From: Yoonia maritima
Lineage (GTDB): Bacteria > Pseudomonadota > Alphaproteobacteria > Rhodobacterales > Rhodobacteraceae
Direction of reading: 5' to 3'
Assembly: GCF_002933395.1 (NCBI RefSeq)
Contig: NZ_PKFN01000011.1
Coordinates: 1-64,000 of the forward strand
DNA: 64,000 nucleotides
Part shown: positions 44,129-53,846 of the stretch, in pieces
How positions within the stretch are numbered: position 1 is the first letter of the stretch
Layout of the letters: each line of letters begins with the position of its first letter
Made by a program: the position numbers and the translations under genes
Notes under the pieces: generated by a model
The model's input: the letters and a program-made list of their open reading frames with translations, nothing else
Told to the model about the DNA's origin: nothing
Databases searched by the model: none

Positions 44129-47100
44129 CTATTGTTGTGGTTCAGTTGACGTTGGTGGAGATTTCGAAAAATGTCGGACGATCACGTAGAACGACGGTAC
44201 CATAAAGATACCAATGACAGTGGCCGCCAGCATTCCGCCCAGCACACCAATACCGATTGCGTTTTGAGCGCCCGCGCCCGCACCCGAGGCAATCGCCAAC
44301 GGCGTTACGCCAAGGATAAACGCAAGTGACGTCATCAGAATTGGTCGCAACCGCAGGCGCGCTGCTTCTAACGCGGCTTGCGTTGCTGAGCGTCCATTCA
44401 TTTCTAATTCACGTGCGAATTCAACAATCAGAATGGCGTTTTTCGCCGCCAGTCCGATGGTCGTCAAAAGCGCAACCTTGAAGTAGACATCGTTTGACTG
44501 CCCAAACAACCAAGCAGCAACAAGCGCACCAAGCACACCGACCGGAACGGCCAGCATAACCGACAATGGAATTGCCCAGCTTTCGTAAAGCGCCGAGAGG
44601 CACAAAAACACGACCAGCACAGAGAGCGCGTAAAGATACGGTGCTTCGTCGCCGGATTGACGTTCTTGATAGGACAAATCCGTCCAGGCAACGCCCCACC
44701 CGCCATCCATCTGCGAGACGAGTTCTTCAATGGCATCCATCGCTTCGCCAGAGGATACACCCGCGGCTTCGGACCCAGAAACAGATACTGCCTGCAACCC
44801 ATCAATCCGCGAAAGGCTGGGGGCAACCGGCGCCCATTCCGTTGTGATGAACGCTGAAAACGGAACCATTTCGCCACTGCTGTTACGTGCATACCAGCGA
44901 TCAATATCTTCTGGCTGCATGCGTGCGTCTGCGGTGCCCTGAACAACAACGGGGCGCAGCGATGTTCCTAGTTGGAAGTCATTCACTGAGTTCCCAGAAA
45001 AGATAGTGGCCAGCATGCTGTTCACATCCGATAGCGAAACGCCCATCGCTGCGGCTTTTTCTTGGTCGATAACCAGCTTGAGCGCCGCTTCGTCATCGGA
45101 TGCACCGTTGCGCAGGTTGGTCGCGCGTCCATCTGCTTCTGCGAGGTCGACCAATTCATCGGCAGCAGCGAACAATGCATCGGTGCCAGCAGAGGCCTGA
45201 TCAACAAGATACATTGAAAACCCGGACGAGTTCCCGAGGCCCTGAATTGCAGGGGGCTGCATAAACATAATTTGCCCAGCACGTGACGACCCGAATTTTG
45301 CGTTGGCACGCGCAGCCACCGCTGTTGCCGAAAGGCTTGCGTCTGTCCGTTCGTCAAAGTCACGCAGTTTGATGAAAATCATCGCCGCGTTCTGGCCAGT
45401 CCCGCTAAATCCAAAGCCCATGGCCACAAAGGTTGCTTCGACGGCTTCGGATTCATCATTCAATAGATAGTCTTCGACGTCTTTCACCACGGCAAGCGTA
45501 GACGCGGTGGTCGACCCTTCGGTTAGGTTGATCATTGTCATAAGCACGCCTTGATCCTCAGTCGGGAGGAATGAGGATTCAATGCGTGTATACACCTGCC
45601 ACGCGCCAATAATGACGGCTGCAAGCACCAATAACATCGCAAATGGGCGTAATAGGATGCGGCGCAAGATGGCAACATATCCATCCGTTGCCGCGCCAAA
45701 TCCACGGTTGAAAGCGCGCGCTGGCGCAGCCAGTCCCGTTTCGGGACCATGGGGTTTCAATAGTGTAGCACATAACGCGGGGGTAAGGATCAGCGCGACC
45801 GCTGCGGAAAGGACCATCGCAGTGATGATTGTTGCTGAAAACTGTCGGTAGATAACACCTGTTGAACCGCCCGAAAATGCCATTGGCAGGAATACAGCAG
45901 AAAGCACGAGCGCGATCCCAATGAGAGCCCCTGTAATTTGCCCCATGCTTTTTTCGGTCGCTTCCAATGGGCCTAAACCGTCTTCGTGCATCACGCGTTC
46001 GACGTTTTCAACAACCACGATCGCGTCATCAACCAGCAGGCCAATCGCCAGCACCATGGCGAACATCGTCAGTGTGTTGATGGAGTACCCAAGAACACCA
46101 AGCATCCCAAAGGTTCCCAAAAGAACGACGGGCACAGCGATAATAGGAATGAGCGTCGCGCGCCAGTTTTGCAGAAAGATCAAGATGACCAGAAAGACGA
46201 GCCCGATTGCTTCGATCAGTGTATGTTCGACCTTTTCAATTGATAGTTCGACAAAAGGTGATGTGTCATATGCGTACGACACCTCGACCCCATCAGGGAG
46301 CGCGCTTTCCAATCCTGCAATGGTTTCCCTTACAGCTGCTGCGGTGTCGACCGCGTTAGCACCAGAGGCAAGATTAACCCCAAACCCTGCGGCATTCGCG
46401 GTGTTGAAACGTGAATCACCGCCGTAGCTTTCTTGGCCAATTTCGACGGTAGCCACATCACCAAGCCGGACTGTCCGGCCTTCTGTTGTCGTCGTTAGGT
46501 GAATGCGTTCGAACTCTGCTACTGTGGTCAGCTGGCTTTGGGCCGTGACTGTTGCGGTGAATTGTTGCCCTTGCGTGACTGGCTGGGTGCCCAAGGATCC
46601 GACGGATACCGTAGTATTTTGCCCCTGAACCGCGCTGACGACATCCGTGGGGGTAAGCGAAAATTGGGCCAAACCCAGAGGATCAAGCCAAATACGCATA
46701 GCATATCCAGAGCCAAAGCTGTTGATGCCACCGACACCCTCGGTCCGGGTCACAGCGCCTTCGACGGTCGAGGACAGAATGTCGCCAAGCTGAATGGTGT
46801 CATAGCGGCCATCGGTTGAAACCAGCGCACCGATCAAAAGAATGGACGACGACGATCGCGATATGGTCAACCCAGAGCTTTGTACCGCATCTGGCAGGCG
46901 ACGAGTGACTTGATCGACGTTTGATTGAACGGTGTTTTGCGCATCAACGGGATCGACACTATCGTCAAAGGTTAACGACAGGCTGGCGCTGCCTTGGCGG
47001 GATGACGAAACGGTATAGAGCAGCCCGTCAATACCGGTTAACCCATCTTCGATGACTTCAGTGACGGATGATTGCACCGCTTCGGCTGTCGCACCGTCAT

Positions 47101-47245
47101 ATGATGCCGAGACACGGATCGTTGTTGGCGCAATGTCAGGGTACTGTGACACTGGAAGCTGAAGCATTGAATAACCGCCAGCAAGCATGACGACAATCGC
47201 AAGCACCCAAGCGAAAACTGGGCGGTGAATGAAAAACCGTGCCAT
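44129..47245 (-). CDS. RND multidrug efflux inner-membrane pump (AcrB/HAE1 type)
   Basis: 1038 residues, full HAE1 length. Twelve helices with two large periplasmic loops; the proton-relay Asp pair in MVLAIGLLVDDAIVVVENVERV and the lysine in GLAAKNAILIVEFARELE are kept. N-terminal FIHRPVFAWVLAIVVMLAGGYSMLQLPVSQYPDIAPT is characteristic. It exports drugs or metabolites with the adaptor encoded 2 bases upstream. No outer-membrane channel gene is nearby, so a TolC homologue from elsewhere is needed. Confidence 0.95.
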   Translation of the reverse strand: MARFFIHRPVFAWVLAIVVMLAGGYSMLQLPVSQYPDIAPTTIRVSASYDGATAEAVQSSVTEVIEDGLTGIDGLLYTVSSSRQGSASLSLTFDDSVDPVDAQNTVQSNVDQVTRRLPDAVQSSGLTISRSSSSILLIGALVSTDGRYDTIQLGDILSSTVEGAVTRTEGVGGINSFGSGYAMRIWLDPLGLAQFSLTPTDVVSAVQGQNTTVSVGSLGTQPVTQGQQFTATVTAQSQLTTVAEFERIHLTTTTEGRTVRLGDVATVEIGQESYGGDSRFNTANAAGFGVNLASGANAVDTAAAVRETIAGLESALPDGVEVSYAYDTSPFVELSIEKVEHTLIEAIGLVFLVILIFLQNWRATLIPIIAVPVVLLGTFGMLGVLGYSINTLTMFAMVLAIGLLVDDAIVVVENVERVMHEDGLGPLEATEKSMGQITGALIGIALVLSAVFLPMAFSGGSTGVIYRQFSATIITAMVLSAAVALILTPALCATLLKPHGPETGLAAPARAFNRGFGAATDGYVAILRRILLRPFAMLLVLAAVIIGAWQVYTRIESSFLPTEDQGVLMTMINLTEGSTTASTLAVVKDVEDYLLNDESEAVEATFVAMGFGFSGTGQNAAMIFIKLRDFDERTDASLSATAVAARANAKFGSSRAGQIMFMQPPAIQGLGNSSGFSMYLVDQASAGTDALFAAADELVDLAEADGRATNLRNGASDDEAALKLVIDQEKAAAMGVSLSDVNSMLATIFSGNSVNDFQLGTSLRPVVVQGTADARMQPEDIDRWYARNSSGEMVPFSAFITTEWAPVAPSLSRIDGLQAVSVSGSEAAGVSSGEAMDAIEELVSQMDGGWGVAWTDLSYQERQSGDEAPYLYALSVLVVFLCLSALYESWAIPLSVMLAVPVGVLGALVAAWLFGQSNDVYFKVALLTTIGLAAKNAILIVEFARELEMNGRSATQAALEAARLRLRPILMTSLAFILGVTPLAIASGAGAGAQNAIGIGVLGGMLAATVIGIFMVPSFYVIVRHFSKSPPTSTEPQQ

Positions 47246-47247
47246 GT

Positions 47248-48456
47248 TTATTGCTTTCTGTTTGTGTCGTCAGCGCCGGATGGCGTGTCAATCACCGCAC
47301 CGTCAGCATTAATCGTAACCGGGACAGTCGTGACCTCTGCACCGTCTACAAGATTAGAAAGGCCGTCGATGACCAATAGGTCGCCAACTTCTGCCCCCTC
47401 AGTCACGACCCAACTGTTATTATAGCTGCCTGACGATGATAGTGTGACTTGCTGCGCGGTTCCCTCGCGTACAATAAACGCTGTCAATGCGCCATTCGAG
47501 GCACGGCTGGTCGCGCGCTGCGGGACAAGCGTGGCTTTGGTTGTTCCGAATGTAATGTCGACACGCAAGAATTGCCCCGGCATGATCAGACGGTCTGGGT
47601 TGTCGAACTGCACTCTTAGATCAAATGTACCAGTGGTCGTCGAAACAGTTGTTCCGGGCGTGATAAGAGACCCTTCACCCAAGTAAACCGAACCATCCTC
47701 TAGCGTAAGCGAAATCTCTAGCTTATCGCCAACGGTCAGGTTTCCGGTTTGGATGCCATCGCGGACACGCAGACGTGCAGCAGAGCTATCGCTAACGTCG
47801 ATATAGATTGGGTCCAATCGGGTCACGCTGCCTAGTGGATCGGCTTGGTTAGCAGTGACTAACGCTCCGACGGATATCTCTGGTAAGCCGCCGATGCCAT
47901 CAATTGGGCTAACCACGGTCGTGTGGTTTAGATCTAGGATCGCAATATCTAGCGCCGCTTGTGCCGCGGCGACGTTCGCCTTTGACGCAGCAGCGGTTGC
48001 TTCAGCGGCTTGCAAGTCGGCCTGCGTTACTGCCGCGCTATTTTGTAGGCTGCGATAGCGGTCAAGGCTGGCTGTTGACGTGGTCGCGTCCACTTGCGCG
48101 CTTGCAAGGGCGGCTTCAGCAGATGCAACGGCTGCCCGGTAAGATGCATCTTCGATTTTAAACATAGGGTCGCCAACCTTGAGCGGCGCCCCCGGTGTGT
48201 ACAGAATTGCTTCGATCAGGCCACTGACGCGAGGGCGCAAATCAGTTTCTTCAAATGCAACAGCGCGTCCGGGCAGGGTACGCACATAAGGTACGTCTTC
48301 GGAGGTGAGTGTGATTGTTCCCACTTCGGTTGGGCCTTGTGCGTTGCCGCCGGGCGGCATGCCTTGCGCATGAACAGGGGAAGAGAAAAGTAATAAAAAC
48401 AAGGTAAGCAGTGTGACTGATGTCCCTTGAAATGAGTTGCGACCAGTCGATTTCAT
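47248..48456 (-). CDS. RND efflux periplasmic adaptor (AcrA/MexA type)
   Basis: 402 residues with a signal peptide (about 1-31, ending SSPVHAQG; no lipobox Cys), biotinyl-lipoyl half-motifs LRPRVSGLIEAILYTPGAPLKVGDPMFKIE and TTVVSPIDGIGGLPEISVGALVTAN, an alpha-helical hairpin between them (~110-165, Ala-rich), then beta-barrel and membrane-proximal domains. It links the RND pump to an outer-membrane channel. No TetR or MarR regulator flanks the operon; the nearest regulator is the divergent Crp-like gene. Confidence 0.93.
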   Translation of the reverse strand: MKSTGRNSFQGTSVTLLTLFLLLFSSPVHAQGMPPGGNAQGPTEVGTITLTSEDVPYVRTLPGRAVAFEETDLRPRVSGLIEAILYTPGAPLKVGDPMFKIEDASYRAAVASAEAALASAQVDATTSTASLDRYRSLQNSAAVTQADLQAAEATAAASKANVAAAQAALDIAILDLNHTTVVSPIDGIGGLPEISVGALVTANQADPLGSVTRLDPIYIDVSDSSAARLRVRDGIQTGNLTVGDKLEISLTLEDGSVYLGEGSLITPGTTVSTTTGTFDLRVQFDNPDRLIMPGQFLRVDITFGTTKATLVPQRATSRASNGALTAFIVREGTAQQVTLSSSGSYNNSWVVTEGAEVGDLLVIDGLSNLVDGAEVTTVPVTINADGAVIDTPSGADDTNRKQ

Positions 48457-48639
48457 GGTGGTTCCTAACGCGATGTGTTTTCACTAATACGCATAGAAAT
48501 GCAGTTTCCGTCGGGAAAGCTGAAATAAACTTGGCGTGTTTTCCTGACACGAATTCTTTGCGGTTCGGTTCTAGCTATGTGGTGCTGTTTCCCGTAAACT
48601 GTGTTTTGGGGGCGCTCTAATTGGGTGCAATAAGATTAA

Positions 48640-49353
48640 ATGAACGATATTCAACGCGCGCGCGCGAAGCTATCGGGGACACTGGCGAATTGTAGCCTGT
48701 TTTCGGGTATTTCCGACGACGAGCTGTCAGTGATAGCGCAGAAGATGGATGTCATAGCAGCGCCGCGTGGTCGTTTAGTTATGCAGCATGGCGATTTCAC
48801 TTCCGAGACCTATTTTTTGATTTCCGGTGGCGTGATTGGTCAGTTGGTCGCGGACAATGGTCGCGAGATACTCTTTACGGAAATCGCTGTTGGTGGCTAT
48901 TTCGGAGAGCTTGCAGCATTAGATGGTGCAGCGCGTTCAATCACGATTTCCGCCAGTGCTGACTGTGTTTTTGCAAAGTTGAGCGGCGCAAAATTTCGCG
49001 AAATTTTGTTGGCACACCCGCAAACGGCAGTCAATTTGGCGACAGATTTGGGTGCGCAGTTACGGGGCATGAATGAACGTGTCTTTGATCTTGTGGTGCA
49101 TAGCGTTGAAACACGGGTCAGCATTCGCCTCATGCAATTGGCCCAAGCCCAAGAACAGTTGATCCAAGGCGGTGTGATTAACGATGCCCCAACCCGAGAA
49201 GGGATGGCGAACTTTGTTGGATCAAACAGAGAAGCCGTGAGCCGCGCTATCGCAAGGTTAAACAAGGCTGGCATTATCGAGACAATGCACAAGAAGGTCG
49301 TCATTCTAGATCTTGATCGTTTGCTAGAGTCTGCTGAGGGCACGGCGCAGTAG
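48640..49353 (+). CDS. Crp/Fnr-family transcriptional regulator
   Basis: 237 residues: cyclic-nucleotide-binding domain (~15-135) and HTH_Crp (~150-225, TREGMANFVGSNREAVSRAIARLNKAGII). The phosphate-binding cassette reads YFGELAALDGAARS with Gly89-Glu90 and Arg99-Ser100, the residues that hold cAMP ribose and phosphate in CRP; no Fe-S cysteines of the FNR kind are seen. cAMP binding is therefore plausible. An adenylate cyclase gene lies 3.7 kb downstream. It is divergent from the RND pump genes (183 bases) and might control them or the decarboxylase downstream. Confidence 0.9.
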   Translation: MNDIQRARAKLSGTLANCSLFSGISDDELSVIAQKMDVIAAPRGRLVMQHGDFTSETYFLISGGVIGQLVADNGREILFTEIAVGGYFGELAALDGAARSITISASADCVFAKLSGAKFREILLAHPQTAVNLATDLGAQLRGMNERVFDLVVHSVETRVSIRLMQLAQAQEQLIQGGVINDAPTREGMANFVGSNREAVSRAIARLNKAGIIETMHKKVVILDLDRLLESAEGTAQ

Positions 49354-49452
49354 CATGCATCAGTTTGTATCAGACTCATTTTGCGTGGCCTCGTGCCCCA
49401 GCGCACAGATTTGCTGTGTGCCGGTCTGCATACACCACGTGTAACCAGTAGT

Positions 49453-49495
49453 ACGCACGACAAAGCCATGAAGGGCGCATGTCGTGCGTTTGTTT
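49453..49495 (+). terminator. Probable terminator of the Crp-like gene
   Basis: ACGCACGACA (49453-49462) pairs with TGTCGTGCGT (49480-49489) over a 17-nt loop, followed by TTGTTTTC. The long loop lowers confidence. Confidence 0.55.
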
Positions 49496-49526
49496 TCATT
49501 GAGACATTTAACCAGCGGGACCTCAG

Positions 49527-51773
49527 ATGAACCGATCAGACAAGCACAAAAAAATCGTATCGACACTTTCGGCATTTCACCAAAAGGAGAAGGGCGAAGG
49601 TCGTATGGACTTGGACAGAAGCAAAGGGTCTACTTCGCTGGCAGGCTGGTTTCTAGGTCCGCTTGCTGAAAACGAAGATGTGCTTAGCCGATCTGTTGGG
49701 CGTGCGGTCGAAGCGCACTGTAATGCGCGCCGGGAATATGGTGCTCAGTTCGGTGATCCGGCTTATGTTACGCCTGAAATCAAAAAGTCAGATACCTATC
49801 GCGAGACGATTTCAGCGCTTGATACCAAGCTTGATGACCTACTAGGTGCGTTGCACGGTTCGATCCCGCTTTCCAGCTATCGCAATCAGTCGCATATGTA
49901 CTGGGATATCACGATGCCTGGCGCGATCGGTTATTTTGCTGCAATGCTGTATAACCAAAATAATGTTGCTGCCGAAGCGTCGCCCGTCACGACTCTGCTC
50001 GAGATCGAAGTGGGGAAAGATTTGGCGCGCATGTTGGGGTATACTGTTCCCGCAGATGGCGACCAAACCAGTACCACTCCGACGCCTTGGGCACATATTA
50101 CCTGCGATGGGTCCGTCGCAAACGGAGAGTCGATGTGGGCTGCGCGCAACTTGAAATACATGCCAATCACTTTGGCGGAAGCGATCCGCAATGAACCCGA
50201 CCTTGCGGCTGCAAAAGATGTAGAGGTCACGCTTGCTGATGGGCGGTCTAAGAAACTTCTCGATCTAGATTGTTGGGAGCTTTTGAATGTTGCGATTGAT
50301 GACGTCATCGCTTTGTCGCCGCGTATGCAGTCTCAGTTTGGCGTAACGCCTGCAGCGATTGCGGCGGCATTAGATAAATATTCGGTGCAAAACCTTGGTC
50401 TAGCTGAATACCAGCAGCGATTTATATCTAGGGACGTTCAAAGTCTCCCGGTGGTGCTGGCCCCATCGACGGCGCATTATTCATGGCCCAAAAGCGCGGC
50501 ATTGATTGGCCTTGGCGCAAATCAGTTATGGCGTATTGATGTCGATCTGGATGGCCGTATGCGCATGGATCGTTTGCGCGAAGTTCTGCAAGATTGCTTA
50601 GATAAAAAACGCCCTGTGATCGAGGTGGTTGCTGTCATTGGGTCCACGGAAGAAAGCGCAGTTGATCCGCTTGCGGATATTGTCGATCTTCGTGATGAGT
50701 TCCGCAAAAAAGGGCTCGAGTTTTCGTTACATGTGGATGGCGCTTGGGGCGGGTATTTCGCGTCGATGCTGCGTGACAGCAAAGAGCCGATCGACCCCAA
50801 ACAAGGCGGCGCCCTAGAGCAAACCCCTGCAATGATAATGAGCGACTATGTTGTGCGGCAGTATCGCGCATTCCAGCATGCTGATACGCAGACAGTTGAT
50901 CCGCATAAGGCCGGGTTTATTCCGTATCCTGCCGGTGCGCTTTGCTATCGAAATGGCGCGATGCGGGACATGATCACATTTACCGCGCCTGTTGTGTATC
51001 ACGGTGGCGTTGATCCAACCGTTGGGGTTTACGGTATCGAAGGGTCTAAACCCGGTGCCGCTGCCGCTGGCGTGTATCTATCCCATGCGATGATCCGCCC
51101 CGACAAATCCGGCTATGGCAAATTGCTGGGGAAATGCATCTTTAACTCTAAGCGTCTGTATTCTGAATTGGTGACGCATGACGGTGCCGACGACATTATC
51201 AAAGTGGTGCCTTTCCAACGCCTACCTGCACAAAAGGCCGGAGAAGACGCAGAGACGGTCGCGCGTCAAATAAAATATATCCGCGACCACTTTGTGAAAC
51301 CGCAAAACGATGAATTGGTTGCCTTGTTTGAACGCGACAAAGACGCGCTTAAACTGTTCCAAGAATTGGGATCAGACCAAAACATCGTCACCTATGCGGT
51401 CAACTTTAAGACAAAGGACGGCTGGAATTCCGACGTTGCCCTTATGAACCATCTAAACACAGCCATTTATCAAAAGCTGTCGATTAGTACATTTGATGGC
51501 GGTGTTGTGCCGGACAAGCCGATGTTTGTCACTTCATCCGCGTTTGATGTCCCAAGCTATGGGCAGGAGTTTGTTGATGCATATGCCGCGCGCGCAGGCC
51601 TGAAGCCGACCAATGGTTCTTCCATGTCATTCTTGATTTCAACGACGCAAGATCCTTGGGTTTCCGCAACCGAAGATGGCAATTACATACCAAAGGTTGT
51701 TTCTAGTTTTGTAGAGGTCGCTAGGGTTGCTGCTATTGAAATTATGGAAAAAAATGGGCTTGTTTGGGAATAA
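49527..51773 (+). CDS. Long PLP-dependent group II amino acid decarboxylase
   Basis: 748 residues, well above the ~480 of typical aromatic-amino-acid or glutamate decarboxylases. PLP enzyme features: ITCDGSVANGESMWAARNLKYM (phosphate loop region), FSLHVDGAWGGYFASML with the Asp binding the pyridine nitrogen, and TVDPHKAGFIPYPAGAL with the Schiff-base Lys. The extra length lies mainly in an N-terminal ~120 residues and a C-terminal domain after ~residue 560. It probably makes an amine from an amino acid, substrate unknown. Start: ATG at 49527 or ATG at 49605 (GAAGG 5 bases upstream). Followed 69 bases later by the FIST gene. Confidence 0.85.
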   Translation: MNRSDKHKKIVSTLSAFHQKEKGEGRMDLDRSKGSTSLAGWFLGPLAENEDVLSRSVGRAVEAHCNARREYGAQFGDPAYVTPEIKKSDTYRETISALDTKLDDLLGALHGSIPLSSYRNQSHMYWDITMPGAIGYFAAMLYNQNNVAAEASPVTTLLEIEVGKDLARMLGYTVPADGDQTSTTPTPWAHITCDGSVANGESMWAARNLKYMPITLAEAIRNEPDLAAAKDVEVTLADGRSKKLLDLDCWELLNVAIDDVIALSPRMQSQFGVTPAAIAAALDKYSVQNLGLAEYQQRFISRDVQSLPVVLAPSTAHYSWPKSAALIGLGANQLWRIDVDLDGRMRMDRLREVLQDCLDKKRPVIEVVAVIGSTEESAVDPLADIVDLRDEFRKKGLEFSLHVDGAWGGYFASMLRDSKEPIDPKQGGALEQTPAMIMSDYVVRQYRAFQHADTQTVDPHKAGFIPYPAGALCYRNGAMRDMITFTAPVVYHGGVDPTVGVYGIEGSKPGAAAAGVYLSHAMIRPDKSGYGKLLGKCIFNSKRLYSELVTHDGADDIIKVVPFQRLPAQKAGEDAETVARQIKYIRDHFVKPQNDELVALFERDKDALKLFQELGSDQNIVTYAVNFKTKDGWNSDVALMNHLNTAIYQKLSISTFDGGVVPDKPMFVTSSAFDVPSYGQEFVDAYAARAGLKPTNGSSMSFLISTTQDPWVSATEDGNYIPKVVSSFVEVARVAAIEIMEKNGLVWE

Positions 51774-51842
51774 AATGATGCTTATCCAAAATTGAACGGA
51801 AGATAGCCTTTGGCATTCTTCCGCAAATTAGGGGGATGGAGA

Positions 51843-52988
51843 ATGCTGAAGGTTGTCATCGGATGGAGTGACGAACCCGACACTGGGGAAGCCACGAAAT
51901 TTGCTTTGGATATGGCGGTCGCGTCTCTGGATGGGCAATCCGCGCAAGCTGCAATGGTTTACGCTGGGGTTGATTTTGACTTGGACGTTGTTGCCAAGGA
52001 AATCAACGCGCGCTTCCCAGAATTGTTGGTCGTTGGATGTACTACCGATGGTGAGATCGCAGGTGGTGAGGGCTTTTTAGAAGACAGCCTTGTTATTACT
52101 CTGTTCGCATCCGATAGCATTCAGTTCACCGTTGGAATTGGACGCAATGCAATTGCTGACCCTCTGACGGCTGCCAAAGATGCGGTTGCGATGGCACAGT
52201 CAAGTTCAGAAATTGCGCCGTCTCTTTGCATTTCGTTGCTGGAAGGTTTGGGAACAAATATCCACCATCTTGTTGAAGGGATACGGAGTGCCGTAGGTGC
52301 AGATGTGCCCGTTGTCGGTGGTGCCGCTGGTGATCAGTTGCGTTTTGAAGGCACGCGTCAGATGTGCGGTGACGTTGTCACAAGCGATGCTGTTGTCGTT
52401 TTGATGCTGCACGGGCCACTTGTCATCTCGACGGGTGTTTCGACCGGCTACACACCGTTGGGCCAATCCCATCCAGTTACCAAGGCAGACGGCCCTGTCG
52501 TCCATCAGATTGATCACCGTCCTGCTGCAGACCTTTATGCTGACTATTTGCAGCAACCATCGATCTTTTACCCACTCGCTGTTCAAGACGAGACTCGGCA
52601 ATCGCTCGTCCTTAGCTCACCGCTGAACTTTGATGCTGATACTGGGGCTATTCACATGGTGAACCCTGTTGCGCAGGACAGTATGGTACAGCTTGCGACG
52701 GCATCACGCGAAGAAATTGTGGATGCGGCCCGGAATTCTGTTGGGCAAGCATTTGCTGGTTTCGGTGAAGGGAAAGTTGATGCTGCACTGTTGTTTTCTT
52801 GTGCAGGACGCCGTGCGACGCTTGGGACACGCACCGGCGAAGAATATGCGGCCATTAAGAATGTTATCGGAGAAAACGTTCCGACAGCAGGTTTTTACTG
52901 TTACGGTGAAATCGCACCCGACTTTAATGGTGGCCAGCCTTTGACACACACGAATGCGTTTGTCGCGGTGTTATTAGGTACGCCCTAG
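51843..52988 (+). CDS. FIST-domain sensory protein
   Basis: 381 residues from the ATG at 51843, preceded by GGGGGA 7 bases upstream (a TTG at 51810 would be longer). FIST_N covers ~25-215 (LLVVGCTTDGEIAGGEGFLEDSLVITLF, VPVVGGAAGDQL) and FIST_C ~220-370 (PAADLYADYLQ, ALLFSCAGRRATLGTRTGEEY, TAGFYCYGEIAP). FIST domains are proposed small-molecule (amino acid) sensors often placed beside kinases and cyclases. The adenylate cyclase gene follows 29 bases later, so the pair likely forms a two-protein input-output unit. Confidence 0.9.
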   Translation: MLKVVIGWSDEPDTGEATKFALDMAVASLDGQSAQAAMVYAGVDFDLDVVAKEINARFPELLVVGCTTDGEIAGGEGFLEDSLVITLFASDSIQFTVGIGRNAIADPLTAAKDAVAMAQSSSEIAPSLCISLLEGLGTNIHHLVEGIRSAVGADVPVVGGAAGDQLRFEGTRQMCGDVVTSDAVVVLMLHGPLVISTGVSTGYTPLGQSHPVTKADGPVVHQIDHRPAADLYADYLQQPSIFYPLAVQDETRQSLVLSSPLNFDADTGAIHMVNPVAQDSMVQLATASREEIVDAARNSVGQAFAGFGEGKVDAALLFSCAGRRATLGTRTGEEYAAIKNVIGENVPTAGFYCYGEIAPDFNGGQPLTHTNAFVAVLLGTP

Positions 52989-53017
52989 AATTTAGAAATA
53001 GGAGTGAGTTCCAGCCC

Positions 53018-53845
53018 ATGTCGGACGGTCTCGCAAATAGTGATAGGGAATTGCTTCGTACCAAACGACTTTTGGCTAAATCGGAACTACGGCGTGCCGA
53101 ATTAGAACACCTAATTGATACAGGTCAATCATTCCAACGGCGCGTTCTAGCAGAGGTCGAAGATGCCAAAGCTGCACTACAGGTTGCGAATACCAAGCTG
53201 ACACAGGAACAAGAACGCACGGATCATCTGTTAAAATCCATTATGCCGTCGTCCGTTGCATCTGAATTAAAGCAAACTGGCGGCGTGGTTCCGCGCCGCT
53301 ACGAAGAGGCAACTGTCATGTTTGCCGACTTCGTTGGGTTTACAGCACATGCGGAAACACTTGATCCGTTGATACTGGTTCAGATTTTGGATCAGTATTA
53401 TTCAGAATTCGATCGTATCGCCGCAAATCACGTTGTCGAAAAGGTGAAAACAATCGGCGATGCGTATATGTGTGTGTCAGGCCTGAATGAAGATCCAAAA
53501 TCCGCGACCCGTATGGTTGACGCAGCTCGGGACTTTCTTTCATTTGTCAAAAACATACGACCCTTTGGGTTAGCTGCTGATGCGCCCGGGTGGAAAATTC
53601 GGATCGGGATCAACTCTGGGCCGGTGTTGTCCGGGGTCATTGGCTATGATCGTTTAAGCTACGATATTTGGGGCGATACCGTGAATACCGCAGCGCGCGT
53701 CGTTGCAGGCTGTGGCGTGAACGAGATATTATTGTCGCGCAGCACGTATGATTTGTTGATCGACCAAGAAGGGTATGAACCACTTGGATCGATCGAAGCA
53801 AAAGGCCGCGGACCGGTGGATGTGCTGCGGCCCGCGGTGTTATAG
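53018..53845 (+). CDS. Class III adenylate cyclase
   Basis: 275 residues: an N-terminal coiled coil (~8-72, ELLRTKRLLAKSELRRAELEHL type) and a class III cyclase domain (~95-270). Both metal aspartates (Asp104 in MFADFVGFT, Asp148 in KTIGDAYM), the purine-specifying Lys144 and Asp216 (YDIWGD), and the transition-state Asn223 and Arg227 (VNTAARV) are present. Lys/Asp at the purine positions indicates ATP over GTP. It should make cAMP as a homodimer, perhaps under control of the FIST protein encoded just upstream. One base separates it from the convergent DUF4331 gene. Confidence 0.92.
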   Translation: MSDGLANSDRELLRTKRLLAKSELRRAELEHLIDTGQSFQRRVLAEVEDAKAALQVANTKLTQEQERTDHLLKSIMPSSVASELKQTGGVVPRRYEEATVMFADFVGFTAHAETLDPLILVQILDQYYSEFDRIAANHVVEKVKTIGDAYMCVSGLNEDPKSATRMVDAARDFLSFVKNIRPFGLAADAPGWKIRIGINSGPVLSGVIGYDRLSYDIWGDTVNTAARVVAGCGVNEILLSRSTYDLLIDQEGYEPLGSIEAKGRGPVDVLRPAVL

Positions 53846-53846
53846 A

